A DNA stretch of 10,307 bases from Gammaproteobacteria bacterium (lineage in GTDB: Bacteria; Pseudomonadota; Gammaproteobacteria; Pseudomonadales; Pseudohongiellaceae). Numbering within the stretch: the stretch's first letter is position 1; each line of letters begins with the position of its first letter. The stretch is from the NCBI GenBank assembly GCA_003451715.1, contig DMJN01000130.1, forward strand, positions 1 to 10,307. The letters run 5' to 3'. Below are positions 1-7,443 of this stretch, piece after piece. The position numbers were made by a program, and so were the translations under genes. Under the pieces are notes generated by a model. It was not told the DNA's origin. It worked only from the letters and a program-made list of their open reading frames with translations, and ran no database searches.

Positions 1-270
1 GACGTGGGGCTCACGGGAAAAATGAGAGCCACAGTTCCTGGGGATGAGCTGTCTGACTACATCAGTGGACTCGTCAATAAACTTGGGAAATATCCCGAGT
101 CCTTCCTTGATGTTGTCGCCGCGCCCAGGTCCAGCAGACAGACACCGAAGGCAAAGTGCCCATCCTGTTCATATCGAGTTTCAGTTCCCCGAGAAATGGT
201 TGAGTATGGGCCGCCTTTTTGCCCAATACATAATGAAAAAATGGAGAAGAATGGGGATTGGAATCCATAA
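1..270 (+). CDS. 3' end of a SprT-like / zinc-ribbon protein (5' end outside window)
   Basis: The reading frame is open from the first base and ends at TGA 268-270, so this is probably the C-terminal part of a longer gene. Counting from the GTG at base 4, Cys52-x2-Cys55 and Cys73-x2-His76 form a treble-clef or zinc-ribbon pair (KCPSCSYRVSVP, then PPFCPIHNEKM). The preceding stretch, GLTGKMRATVPGDELSDYI and then LGKYPES, resembles the linker before the ribbon in SprT-like proteins common in phages and islands. The HExxH metalloprotease motif expected upstream in that family lies outside the window and cannot be checked. The gene converges on the UDG-like gene with a 53-base gap. The C-x2-C/C-x2-H pattern is visible; the family assignment is from memory and tentative. 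It could also be a complete small zinc-ribbon protein starting at the GTG. Confidence 0.5.
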   Translation, partial: DVGLTGKMRATVPGDELSDYISGLVNKLGKYPESFLDVVAAPRSSRQTPKAKCPSCSYRVSVPREMVEYGPPFCPIHNEKMEKNGDWNP

Positions 271-323
271 GCCGATACTCTATTTGGTCAATTTAAAGGG
301 CTTTCTATTAGAGCGATGCTTCT

Positions 324-971
324 CTAAATACTGAAGATTTCTCGCAAAGGCTCATAGCAATTAGCGCGCGATAATAATTTAAATCGCGACAAATGAGGCA
401 GAGATATTATTTCAATATTTTTATCTGTCCTATGTTTGGTTAAAGATGTTGGATTCCAGCCGGAGGGTATCTGGGTTTCTTGGTGAGCCCCCATACGGTC
501 GACAAAAGTTTTTGATAAATCCGAACCTGTAATAATTACCGTTTTTATCCTCCCCTGATCCAAAACCATTTTCCAGAAATCAACTCCTAACTCAAGCCCG
601 GCGTCTTTCTCTACTGAGTTAAAGTCACTCCATGCTGCGCTTCTAAATGGATGTGCGTATCCTGTTAGGACTTTGTTTGGGTTTATAGCTAGTAATTCAA
701 TAAGTTTGATGTATTGCTCTGTAATAGGGGAACGAGTGGTATACCTCTCTATGAAATAGGAGTTTCCTCTCTCTTCTGAGGTGCATCTTATTTGCGCGTC
801 GACAGGAGTTGCTGCTCCTGGATTCAGAGATATAAAAGCATGTGTTGCATCCTCTATTGTCTTCCAAGGGCAGCACAATAATTTGTAACCTAAGTTGAAC
901 GAATGTGACTTTTCTAATTTATTTAATCGATCTTCCCACCATTCTTTTTTTCCAATTACGTTTGTATTCAC
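324..971 (-). CDS. Hypothetical protein, possible uracil-DNA-glycosylase-fold
   Basis: A 215-residue cytoplasmic protein with no signal peptide or membrane segment. Three short motifs suggest the UDG superfamily. FISLNPG (residues 46-52) resembles motif A of the MUG-like families (GINPG). AHPFRSAAW (106-114) resembles a conserved PFRS element in UDG-like hypothetical proteins. SLPHLSRFKLL (190-200) sits where motif B (HPS/NPSG type) would be. A hydrophobic strand, KTVIITGSDL (143-152), precedes motif B as in the Rossmann-like UDG fold. The GTG start overlaps the integrase stop by four bases (GTGA), which suggests translational coupling to the integrase remnant. The gene is clearly more AT-rich than the groE or crotonase genes, consistent with acquired DNA. 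The catalytic Asp or Asn of a real glycosylase cannot be placed with certainty, so activity is not claimed. Confidence 0.5.
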   Translation of the reverse strand: MNTNVIGKKEWWEDRLNKLEKSHSFNLGYKLLCCPWKTIEDATHAFISLNPGAATPVDAQIRCTSEERGNSYFIERYTTRSPITEQYIKLIELLAINPNKVLTGYAHPFRSAAWSDFNSVEKDAGLELGVDFWKMVLDQGRIKTVIITGSDLSKTFVDRMGAHQETQIPSGWNPTSLTKHRTDKNIEIISLPHLSRFKLLSRANCYEPLREIFSI

Positions 972-1654
972 AGCTCAAGCACGAGCATTAATTCAGGTAA
1001 TTCTTCCGGTTTTAAAGTGGGTAAATTGACCGTTTTTGGGGCATTAAACGCTTTCCTAATACCTGATAACGGATTAGAGAAGATTAGGCCCGTATTTACC
1101 GCATAAACCATGATCTCATTGATCCATCCGCAGATATTATCAATAGTCTCAAGCTTTCCTTCTTTTGCCAGAGGTTCCAGTATCTCAATGGTATCAGCGG
1201 CGTTGACCTTATGAAGCGGTGTTTTTCCTAATTTCTTATAGACATGAAGCTGCAGCCGGCTCGTTATCTTTTTGTAGTATGAAGTAGAGATGTTCTCCCG
1301 TTTACGAGCTAGCCATTTTTTTGCCACGACCTCAAAGGTAGTGAGGTACGCTAAGCCCTCTTTTTTGGATTGTTCGATAACATAGGCTTTGGGATCAACA
1401 TCTTTAGCCAGCAAATGCTTAAAACCCTGTGCTTCGCTTCGTGCATCGGCAAGAGAAAGATAGGGATATTTTCCCAGACTGAGGTTTGTTCGTTGTTTGC
1501 TGAAAGGCCGTGGGTAATTAAATAGCCAGCTTCGAGTGCCGCTTGGCCTAATTCGTAAATACAAACCGTCACCGTCCGCAAGATTATATTCTTTCTCTCT
1601 AACTTTGGACTGCTTTACGAGTGTATTAGTTAGTCGGCTGGTGGTGTTCCCCAT
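968..1654 (-). pseudogene. Truncated P4-type tyrosine integrase (DUF4102), catalytic domain missing
   Basis: The N-terminal half of a prophage/island integrase. From the ATG at 1654, residues 1-90 give the arm-binding DUF4102 domain (YNLADGDGLYLRI, SWLFNYPRP, LSLGKYPYLSLADAR). Residues from about 100 to 205 give the SAM-like core-binding domain (FEVVAKKWLARK, then the NPLSGIRKAF region). The protein ends after LPTLKPEELPELMLVLEL, exactly where the catalytic domain normally begins, so the R...HxxR...Y residues are absent. It has 228 residues against roughly 400 for the family. The frame is open upstream to a TTG at 1720, but ATG 1654 with GGAA eight bases before it fits the family N terminus better. 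It lies 160 bases from the tRNA-Leu 3' end, the usual place for such integrases. It cannot recombine DNA; it might still bind attachment-site arms. Confidence 0.85.
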
Positions 1655-1786
1655 TGCAACATTTCCGTCAATATTAGCCGGTGTTACAATGAGTGTTACA
1701 TTAAAGTCAGGATGTTGCAATATTTCACTGTTTTCTACAGGACACTAAATACGGGCCTATACAAGGCATTTAGGAGCTTACAGGAC
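1653..1786. repeat. Cluster of short direct and inverted repeats upstream of the integrase
   Basis: Between the integrase start and the tRNA are three paired elements. GTGTTACA occurs at 1681-1688 and 1693-1700, a 12-base period. TACAGGAC occurs at 1736-1743 and 1779-1786, 43 bases apart. ATTGCAACA at 1653-1661 overlaps the start codon and is matched in inverted orientation by TGTTGCAAT at 1713-1721. Arm-type sites of P4-like integrases and operators of their regulators have this kind of layout. The repeats are visible; their function is inference. Confidence 0.4.
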
Positions 1787-1813
1787 TTTATTAGACGGTA
1801 TAAAACACTGATT

Positions 1814-1898
1814 TGGTGCGGACGGGGAGACTTGAACTCCCACACCTTGCGATACTAGAACCTAAATCTAGCGCGTCTACCAATTCCGCCACGTCCGC
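1814..1898 (-). tRNA. tRNA-Leu (anticodon UAG)
   Basis: An 85-base class II tRNA read on the minus strand. The acceptor stem is GCGGACG paired with CGTCCGC, followed by discriminator A and a genomically encoded CCA (1816-1814). The D arm contains AATTGGTAGACGC. The anticodon stem-loop is CTAGA-TTTAGGT-TCTAG, giving anticodon TAG, which reads CUN leucine codons. A variable arm (TATCGCAAGGTGT region) and a TPsiC arm GTTCAAGTC follow. The 3' end faces the truncated integrase, so this tRNA is the probable integration site of the element to the left, with its end regenerated by the element's attachment sequence. Confidence 0.97.
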
Positions 1899-1937
1899 AC
1901 AGGTAGGATAAACAGGAACTGAAATCCTGCTCGAGAG

Positions 1938-1972
1938 GGCGCGTATTATACCCGAACCCCGTCTTTTGCCAA
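1938..1972 (-). promoter_or_regulatory. Promoter of tRNA-Leu
   Basis: On the minus strand the -35 box is TTGGCA (1972-1967, five of six consensus bases), then a 16-base spacer, then a perfect TATAAT (1950-1945). The start should fall near 1938, leaving a leader of about 40 bases. The bases after the -10 box (ACGCGCCCTC) are GC-rich, the discriminator type associated with stringent (ppGpp) control of stable RNA. The boxes are seen; the regulation is inferred from known tRNA/rRNA promoters. Confidence 0.8.
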
Positions 1973-2064
1973 GTTCAGCCAGGAGGCGATGTCAGCTCTT
2001 CAATTCTCAAGCTATACTCGCAGCTTTACACTCATTATCAATACAAACCAGACAGGAAATTCCC

Positions 2065-2859
2065 ATGTCCCATCTCGAAATCTCTCAAGAAAATGGCATA
2101 GCGACACTCACCATGAATCGCCCGGAAGCAAGGAATGCACTTAGCATGGAAATGCGTTCACAACTGAATGATGCACTGCATGATATCGAGCGGGATGCTT
2201 CCGTACGTTGTGTCGTGTTGCAAGGTAGCGGCGATCATTTCATGGCCGGTGGTGATGTCAAAGGCATGGGTGAATCAGTAAAGAAATCACCCGAGGAGAT
2301 TCGCAAGGAATTCCTCCTCAGAATCCATGACCTTCACCCTATTATGTTTGCTATGCGGCGGATGCCAAAGCCAATAATCGCCAGTTGTCGTGGCGCAGCA
2401 GCAGGGGCCGGAGTCAGCGTCGCGCTGGCTTGTGATCTGATCATCGCGGCAGAGGATGCATTTTTTACACTTGCCTACTGCAAGATCGGAACCAGCCCGG
2501 ACGGATCATCCTCTTTTCATCTGCCCAGGGCGGTTGGCATCAAGAAAGCCATGGAGATCGCCCTGCTCGGCGATCGCTTTGACGCCCAGACTGCCAAAGA
2601 CATGGGCATGATCAACTACGTCGTACCCACCTCCGAGCTGGAGTCTGAGACCAGCAAGCTGGCCACACGGCTCGCCAGCGGCCCAACCCGTGCCCTGGGT
2701 AATACCAAGGCTTTACTCTATCGCTCGCTGGAGAGTGAGTTCGAATCTCAGCTGCAGGCTGAAGCAGAGTATTTTTCCGACAGTGCCTCCCATGCCAATT
2801 TCAGGGAGGGAGTAACCGCGTTTATAGAGAAACGCAATCCAGTCTTTACCGGGGGTTAA
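2065..2859 (+). CDS. Enoyl-CoA hydratase/isomerase (crotonase) family protein, isomerase-like active site
   Basis: A complete crotonase-fold protein of 264 residues that would act on an acyl-CoA in the cytoplasm. The two oxyanion-hole segments are present: AGGDVKG (61-67) and RGAAAGAG (109-116). The region CDLIIAAEDAFF (123-134) and the C-terminal helices fit the family. By alignment to rat mitochondrial hydratase, both catalytic glutamates are replaced (Glu144 by Ser118, Glu164 by Tyr138). An acidic residue is kept at Asp146 (TSPDGSSSFHLPR), where PaaG-type isomerases and 4-chlorobenzoyl-CoA dehalogenase carry their catalytic aspartate. An isomerase or other non-hydratase role is therefore more likely; the substrate is unknown. 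The start at ATG 2065 is chosen because AGGA lies seven bases upstream and the family N terminus begins there. An in-frame start at 1966 would overlap the tRNA promoter. It converges on the coiled-coil gene with only 11 bases between stops. Confidence 0.92.
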   Translation: MSHLEISQENGIATLTMNRPEARNALSMEMRSQLNDALHDIERDASVRCVVLQGSGDHFMAGGDVKGMGESVKKSPEEIRKEFLLRIHDLHPIMFAMRRMPKPIIASCRGAAAGAGVSVALACDLIIAAEDAFFTLAYCKIGTSPDGSSSFHLPRAVGIKKAMEIALLGDRFDAQTAKDMGMINYVVPTSELESETSKLATRLASGPTRALGNTKALLYRSLESEFESQLQAEAEYFSDSASHANFREGVTAFIEKRNPVFTGG

Positions 2860-2870
2860 CATGGTATATT

Positions 2871-3680
2871 TTAAAGGCTGGCACCGGATGAGGATTGTGC
2901 GCGCTGCAGTGCCTCAATAGTTTCCTGCAGACGAAACAGGCTTTCATTGATCTGCAGCCGGTGGGCATTGACCGATTCCATCGACTCTTCGATGTATTCC
3001 AGCCGGCCTAACAGGCCAAGCACGGTGCTATCACCACTGCTCAGTGCCTGACGAATGGTTTCCATGTCGGAACGCATCACGCCCAGTTCGTCGACGCTGG
3101 CGTTCAAGCTGTTTAACGACTGATTCAGTTGCTGCATTTCGTTGCCCAGACTATTAAGCCTGGTTTCATTCGCCATGAGAGACTGAGTCGCGGCTGCTAT
3201 CGACTGACTCTGGGTGGCTGCAGTCTCATCCTGGCCTTCATTGGCCATCTTCAGCTTGGCGATCTCGCCTTGAATATCATCGAATTGCTGATTGTTGCGC
3301 CGCCAGTTGGCCCATAGCAGGTCATACTGCTCGATGGTCCGCTCGATATTCTCCATCAAATTGTTGTCCGATTCCTCGGCGGACTCTCCTGCTATAGCGA
3401 GGCGCAATTCCAGGTCACCGATGCGCAACTCCGACTGCCGAAGCGTGGTCTGATACTCGTTATAGAAATAGTAGGCTCCATAACCGCCACCCCCCATGCC
3501 CAGAGTGAGCAGGATAAGCATGACGCGCACGGGCCAGGTGCTTACTTTGACCTTTTGTGTGTAGTAGCTGGGACGCAAGATATCCTGACTCTGGGATCGC
3601 TTGTTGCTGAGATGAGAGTCAACATCGTCACGCTCCGGCACCATGGGTGGGATATTTGTCAGATCTTCGTTTTCGCTCAT
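2871..3680 (-). CDS. Inner-membrane coiled-coil protein of unknown function
   Basis: A 269-residue protein that I do not recognise as a named family. Residues 1-48 are polar and proline-bearing, probably cytoplasmic. Residues 51-72 (VRVMLILLTLGMGGGGYGAYYF) form one membrane segment with a glycine run. From about 75 to 260 the sequence is rich in Gln, Glu, Leu and Asn with heptad-like spacing and almost no proline, indicating a long periplasmic coiled coil (for example QLNQSLNSLNASVDELGV). The architecture suggests an envelope scaffold or a subunit of a cell-wall or division complex, but that is a guess from shape only. The ATG at 3680 has AGGAT about 11 bases upstream. It is divergent from the PuuD-like gene across about 194 bases and convergent with the crotonase gene. 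Confidence 0.8.
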   Translation of the reverse strand: MSENEDLTNIPPMVPERDDVDSHLSNKRSQSQDILRPSYYTQKVKVSTWPVRVMLILLTLGMGGGGYGAYYFYNEYQTTLRQSELRIGDLELRLAIAGESAEESDNNLMENIERTIEQYDLLWANWRRNNQQFDDIQGEIAKLKMANEGQDETAATQSQSIAAATQSLMANETRLNSLGNEMQQLNQSLNSLNASVDELGVMRSDMETIRQALSSGDSTVLGLLGRLEYIEESMESVNAHRLQINESLFRLQETIEALQRAQSSSGASL

Positions 3681-3874
3681 AACCGTGCATTATCCTAAAA
3701 ATCCACCAAGGGCGCCATCCCGGTGTCTCTACTGCCTTTTAGCAGGCGCCTGGTGCTAGCTGATGACTCAATACGAGGCCAGATGATAATATTGCCGCAG
3801 CTTACTCCCGCTGAAGAATTTCAGTGAGAGTGAGAATAACAATATTGAGACTCAATCATCCTGGAGCCCCTGCT
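3681..3874. other. Divergent intergenic region, no clear promoter
   Basis: This stretch must hold the promoters of the coiled-coil gene (minus) and the PuuD-like gene (plus). I could not assign convincing -35/-10 pairs. Two GGCGCC palindromes (3711-3716 and 3745-3750) sit in a region that can fold imperfectly, and CTGAA/TTCAG makes a small hairpin near 3811-3824. None of this is strong enough to name. Confidence 0.3.
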
Positions 3875-4549
3875 ATGGAATTGGAAAACCTAATATCCTA
3901 CCTGTTTCGCTGGATTCACTTTTTCGCCGGCGTCGTGTGGATAGGCCTGCTGTACTACTTTAACTTCGTGCAAACTGAATTTTTTAAGGAAACTGATGCC
4001 ACCACCAAGTCAGCGGCAATCTCAAAACTGGTGCCACGCGCCCTGTGGTGGTTCCGCTATGGCGCTCTGCTGACATTTTTAAGCGGGCTGGCCCTGGCAG
4101 CCTACCTGGCCAGTGCCACCAACTACTATATAGTAATCGGCATGTTGCTCGGCACCCTGATGTTTCTGAACGTGTGGCTGATCATCTGGCCCAAACAGAA
4201 GATTGTGATCGCCTCAAATGAGCAGGTACTCGGCGGTGGCGAAGCCTTACCCGAGGCGGCGGGTGCCCTGGCTAAAGCGGGGCTTGCCTCTCGAACTAAT
4301 ACGCTGTTTTCACTGCCTATGCTGTTCTTTATGGGGGCTTCGGCTCACCTGAGTGGAGCCGGGCGTGTCCCCATGTCATCCGATGGCAGCGCCAGCGTAC
4401 TGGCTATGGCGTTAACCGTGCTTATCATTGTCGCGCTCGAATTCAATGCCATCAAGGGCAAGACCGGACCCATGACCAGTGTTGTCGGCGTCATACACTG
4501 TGGTATCGGCCTGGGGATCGTGCTGCTCGGCATCATCGAACTGCTCTGA
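3875..4549 (+). CDS. PuuD-like urate hydroxylase N-terminal-domain membrane protein, no cytochrome domain
   Basis: A 224-residue multi-pass membrane protein resembling the N-terminal membrane domain of urate hydroxylase PuuD. The matching elements are RWIHFFAGVVWIGLLYYFNFVQ (12-33, first helix with a conserved His), ALWWFRYGALLTFLSGLAL (56-74), a third helix at about 84-104, SRTNTLFSLPMLFFM (139-153), and two further helices at about 173-190 and 202-222. PuuD in purine catabolism continues into a C-terminal cytochrome c; here the chain stops and no CxxCH is present, so it is a stand-alone membrane domain whose substrate is uncertain. No purine-pathway genes are nearby. ATG 3875 is preferred over the in-frame GTG at 3824 because GGAG precedes it by nine bases and the family start aligns there. 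A strong terminator follows. Confidence 0.8.
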   Translation: MELENLISYLFRWIHFFAGVVWIGLLYYFNFVQTEFFKETDATTKSAAISKLVPRALWWFRYGALLTFLSGLALAAYLASATNYYIVIGMLLGTLMFLNVWLIIWPKQKIVIASNEQVLGGGEALPEAAGALAKAGLASRTNTLFSLPMLFFMGASAHLSGAGRVPMSSDGSASVLAMALTVLIIVALEFNAIKGKTGPMTSVVGVIHCGIGLGIVLLGIIELL

Positions 4550-4568
4550 CTTAAAAAAGCCCTACTGA

Positions 4569-4597
4569 AAAAGGCCGAATTGGAGCATCGGCCTTTT
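4569..4597 (+). terminator. Intrinsic terminator after the PuuD-like gene
   Basis: A perfect 10-base-pair stem, AAAAGGCCGA (4569-4578) with TCGGCCTTTT (4588-4597), and a 9-base loop, 20 bases after the stop codon. The A-rich and T-rich flanks make it potentially bidirectional. Confidence 0.9.
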
Positions 4598-4601
4598 ATG
4601 A

Positions 4602-4868
4602 ATATATCTGGAGACGCTGGCCGACATTGGTTTTGATACAGTGCTGGATCCCTGGGGCAATGCCCCCCAGCATCTCCCCTTCGATGAGGATATGCCAAGC
4701 GAAGATAAACGCCAAGACACGGGTGAAGACCCGGTAAACAACGACTATGACCTCTACAGTAAGGGCAAGGATGGGGAAACCGCCATATCGCTCACATCAG
4801 CAACTGGCATGGATGACATCGTGCGGGCCGATAACGGCCGCTACGCCGGTCTTGCCGAAGACTACTGA
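4602..4868 (+). pseudogene. C-terminal remnant of a GspG-like type II pseudopilin
   Basis: The frame is open from 4602 (after a TGA at 4599) to TGA 4866-4868. It reads LETLADIGFDTVLDPWGNAPQ..., then NNDYDLYSKGKDGE and DDIVRADNGRYAGLAEDY. The DPWGN-x-x-Q element followed by a DxYSxGxDG calcium-loop-like segment is the hallmark of the C-terminal domain of GspG-class pseudopilins, and the closing DDIVRA...GLAEDY matches a pilin-like subfamily. The prepilin peptidase site, the hydrophobic N-terminal helix and an ATG are all missing. Directly upstream is the terminator of the previous gene, so there is no room for the head of the protein. A GTG at 4641 could start a 75-residue peptide, but no convincing ribosome binding site precedes it. 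I therefore read it as a decayed 3' fragment left by deletion. Confidence 0.7.
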
Positions 4869-5035
4869 ACCAACTACTAGCAAATTCGAAACCAGAATGA
4901 ATAGCAGGCGCTTTGAGAGGGGGCCTTTCTCGGTGTGCTTCCACGCTCAAAGACTTGATTAAAGCATAACTGGTTGTAGGTCAGACCACTAAAGCGCTAC
5001 CCGATATCCATACCAGTCAATCTCCAGAACGAGAA

Positions 5036-5095
5036 AGCCCGAAATCCTCACGCACAATATTAAGAATAATGTTCGTGCTGTAAAAATTTCGGGCT
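5036..5095 (-). terminator. Two-part inverted repeat downstream of groEL, possible groESL terminator
   Basis: The outer arms AGCCCGAAAT (5036-5045) and ATTTCGGGCT (5086-5095) pair perfectly over 10 bases. Inside, CACGCACAATATT (5049-5061) pairs with AATAATGTTCGTG (5065-5077) at 11 of 13 positions around a 3-base loop. Read in the groEL direction the structure ends GGGCTTTCTC, so it could terminate groESL. The elaborate two-part stem is larger than a usual terminator and may instead be a dispersed palindromic element or a structured RNA 3' end. Confidence 0.5.
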
Positions 5096-5106
5096 AAGCT
5101 AGTATC

Positions 5107-5129
5107 AAAGGAGCAGATACGCTCCCTAA
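5107..5129 (-). terminator. Weak terminator-like hairpin just after groEL
   Basis: GGAGC (5110-5114) pairs with GCTCC (5121-5125) around a 6-base loop. Read on the minus strand it is followed by TTTG. The stem is short and the T-run poor, so it is at best a partial terminator or a 3'-end stabilising hairpin. Confidence 0.35.
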
Positions 5130-5140
5130 AAGCCGGCCTG

Positions 5141-6793
<1,653 letters not shown>

Positions 6794-6853
6794 CTATCTT
6801 GTCTAAATGATAATTGGTTTGAATTAACGGGTTTCTTAGTACGCTTTGTTGCG

Positions 6854-7144
6854 TTATGACTCGATAACACCAAAAATTTCGCTTTCATTCAAAATCAGTA
6901 ACTCTTCGTCACCAATTTTTACCGTGTTGCTGGAATACTTACCAAATACAACGATGTCACCTACTTCGACATCGACTGGCTGAGTTTCACCGCTTTCCTG
7001 ACGCTTGCCTGGTCCAACGGCGACAACTTCGCCTTGTGCTGGTTTTTCAGTGGCCGAACCTGGCAGCACGATACCTCCTGCTGTGGTTGTTTCTTCTTCC
7101 ATGCGTCGCACTAAGACACGATCTTGTAAAGGCCGGATATTCAT
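6854..7144 (-). CDS. groES: Co-chaperonin GroES (10 kDa subunit)
   Basis: A 96-residue heptameric lid of the GroEL chamber. It begins [30 protein letters not shown]; the mobile loop ([20 protein letters not shown], about 16-35) carries the GGIVL anchor that contacts Gro[12 protein letters not shown] and [11 protein letters not shown] follow as in the family, and length is normal. AGGAGT (7158-7153) lies eight bases before the ATG. It is the first gene of groES-groEL. An 11-residue-scale hairpin region immediately precedes the ribosome binding site (see the separate entry). Confidence 0.99.
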   Translation of the reverse strand: MNIRPLQDRVLVRRMEEETTTAGGIVLPGSATEKPAQGEVVAVGPGKRQESGETQPVDVEVGDIVVFGKYSSNTVKIGDEELLILNESEIFGVIES

Positions 7145-7159
7145 TACTTATCACTCCTA

Positions 7160-7176
7160 AATCAAAAGATTTGATT
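7160..7176 (-). promoter_or_regulatory. Hairpin beside the groES ribosome binding site
   Basis: AATCAAA (7160-7166) and TTTGATT (7170-7176) form a perfect 7-base-pair AT-rich stem with a 3-base loop, one base from the AGGAGT Shine-Dalgarno. The segment AATCAAAAGA is repeated at 7187-7196, so the downstream strand has an alternative pairing partner in the leader. A thermolabile structure here could modulate ribosome access, but its low GC content makes that uncertain. Confidence 0.4.
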
Positions 7177-7299
7177 AACAGAACTGAATCAAAAGAGACC
7201 ACCCTCGTCTCGGTGACCAGAGTAACCATCCTTAATACCAATCTGTAGCCACAGGCTCCGAAATACGGCGCATTGCGGCAATTTCATTGTTGCAACCCT

Positions 7300-7327
7300 A
7301 GATGGGGATAATCGGGGAAAATTCAAT
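7300..7327 (-). promoter_or_regulatory. Sigma-32 heat-shock promoter of groES-groEL
   Basis: On the minus strand, ATTGAA (7327-7322) stands for the consensus CTTGAA and CCCCATCT (7307-7300) matches CCCCATnT exactly, with a 14-base spacer. This is the sigma-32 (RpoH) pattern of the enterobacterial groE promoter. The start would fall about 7293, giving a leader near 150 bases. No CIRCE repeat for HrcA is present, as expected for a gammaproteobacterium. No equally good sigma-70 promoter was found, though one could overlap. Confidence 0.88.
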
Positions 7328-7443
7328 GGCTTATTGCCATTTAGCTCTCTTTTAATACTCTTTTAACCCTTATTTTTCAGTGGTTTTTCGGAGTATTAAA
7401 GGCAAATATTCCGTAACTTATTGTTTTTAATATATTTATTGTA

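Larger units (their letters stand above)
4869..5140. other. Intergenic region between pseudopilin remnant and groEL
   Basis: There is no credible gene here. The left half holds a loose foldable patch (CTTTGAG at 4911-4917 with CTCAAAG at 4946-4952, enclosing GAGA/TCTC). The right half holds the two structures listed separately: the 60-base inverted repeat at 5036-5095 and a small hairpin next to the groEL stop. Confidence 0.6.

Noticed and set aside
308..327. TTAGAG/CTCTAA hairpin between the two convergent island genes as terminator
   Set aside because: A 6-base AT-rich stem with an 8-base loop and no T-run is too weak to call.
1966..2064. Upstream start extending the crotonase by 33 codons
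   Set aside because: The extension overlaps the tRNA promoter -35 box, has no family similarity, and a good Shine-Dalgarno precedes the ATG at 2065.
4345..4698. A 117-codon minus-strand frame spanning the PuuD-like gene end and terminator
   Set aside because: It is antisense to a real membrane protein, crosses a strong terminator and has no recognisable domain.
7145..7376. CIRCE (HrcA) operator in front of groES
   Set aside because: The TTAGCACTC-N9-GAGTGCTAA pattern is not present; the sigma-32 boxes explain regulation.
7389..7413. Inverted repeat CGGAGTATT/AATATTCCG after fxsA as a terminator
   Set aside because: On the fxsA strand the stem has a C-A mismatch and is followed by A residues, not T; at most a weak hairpin.
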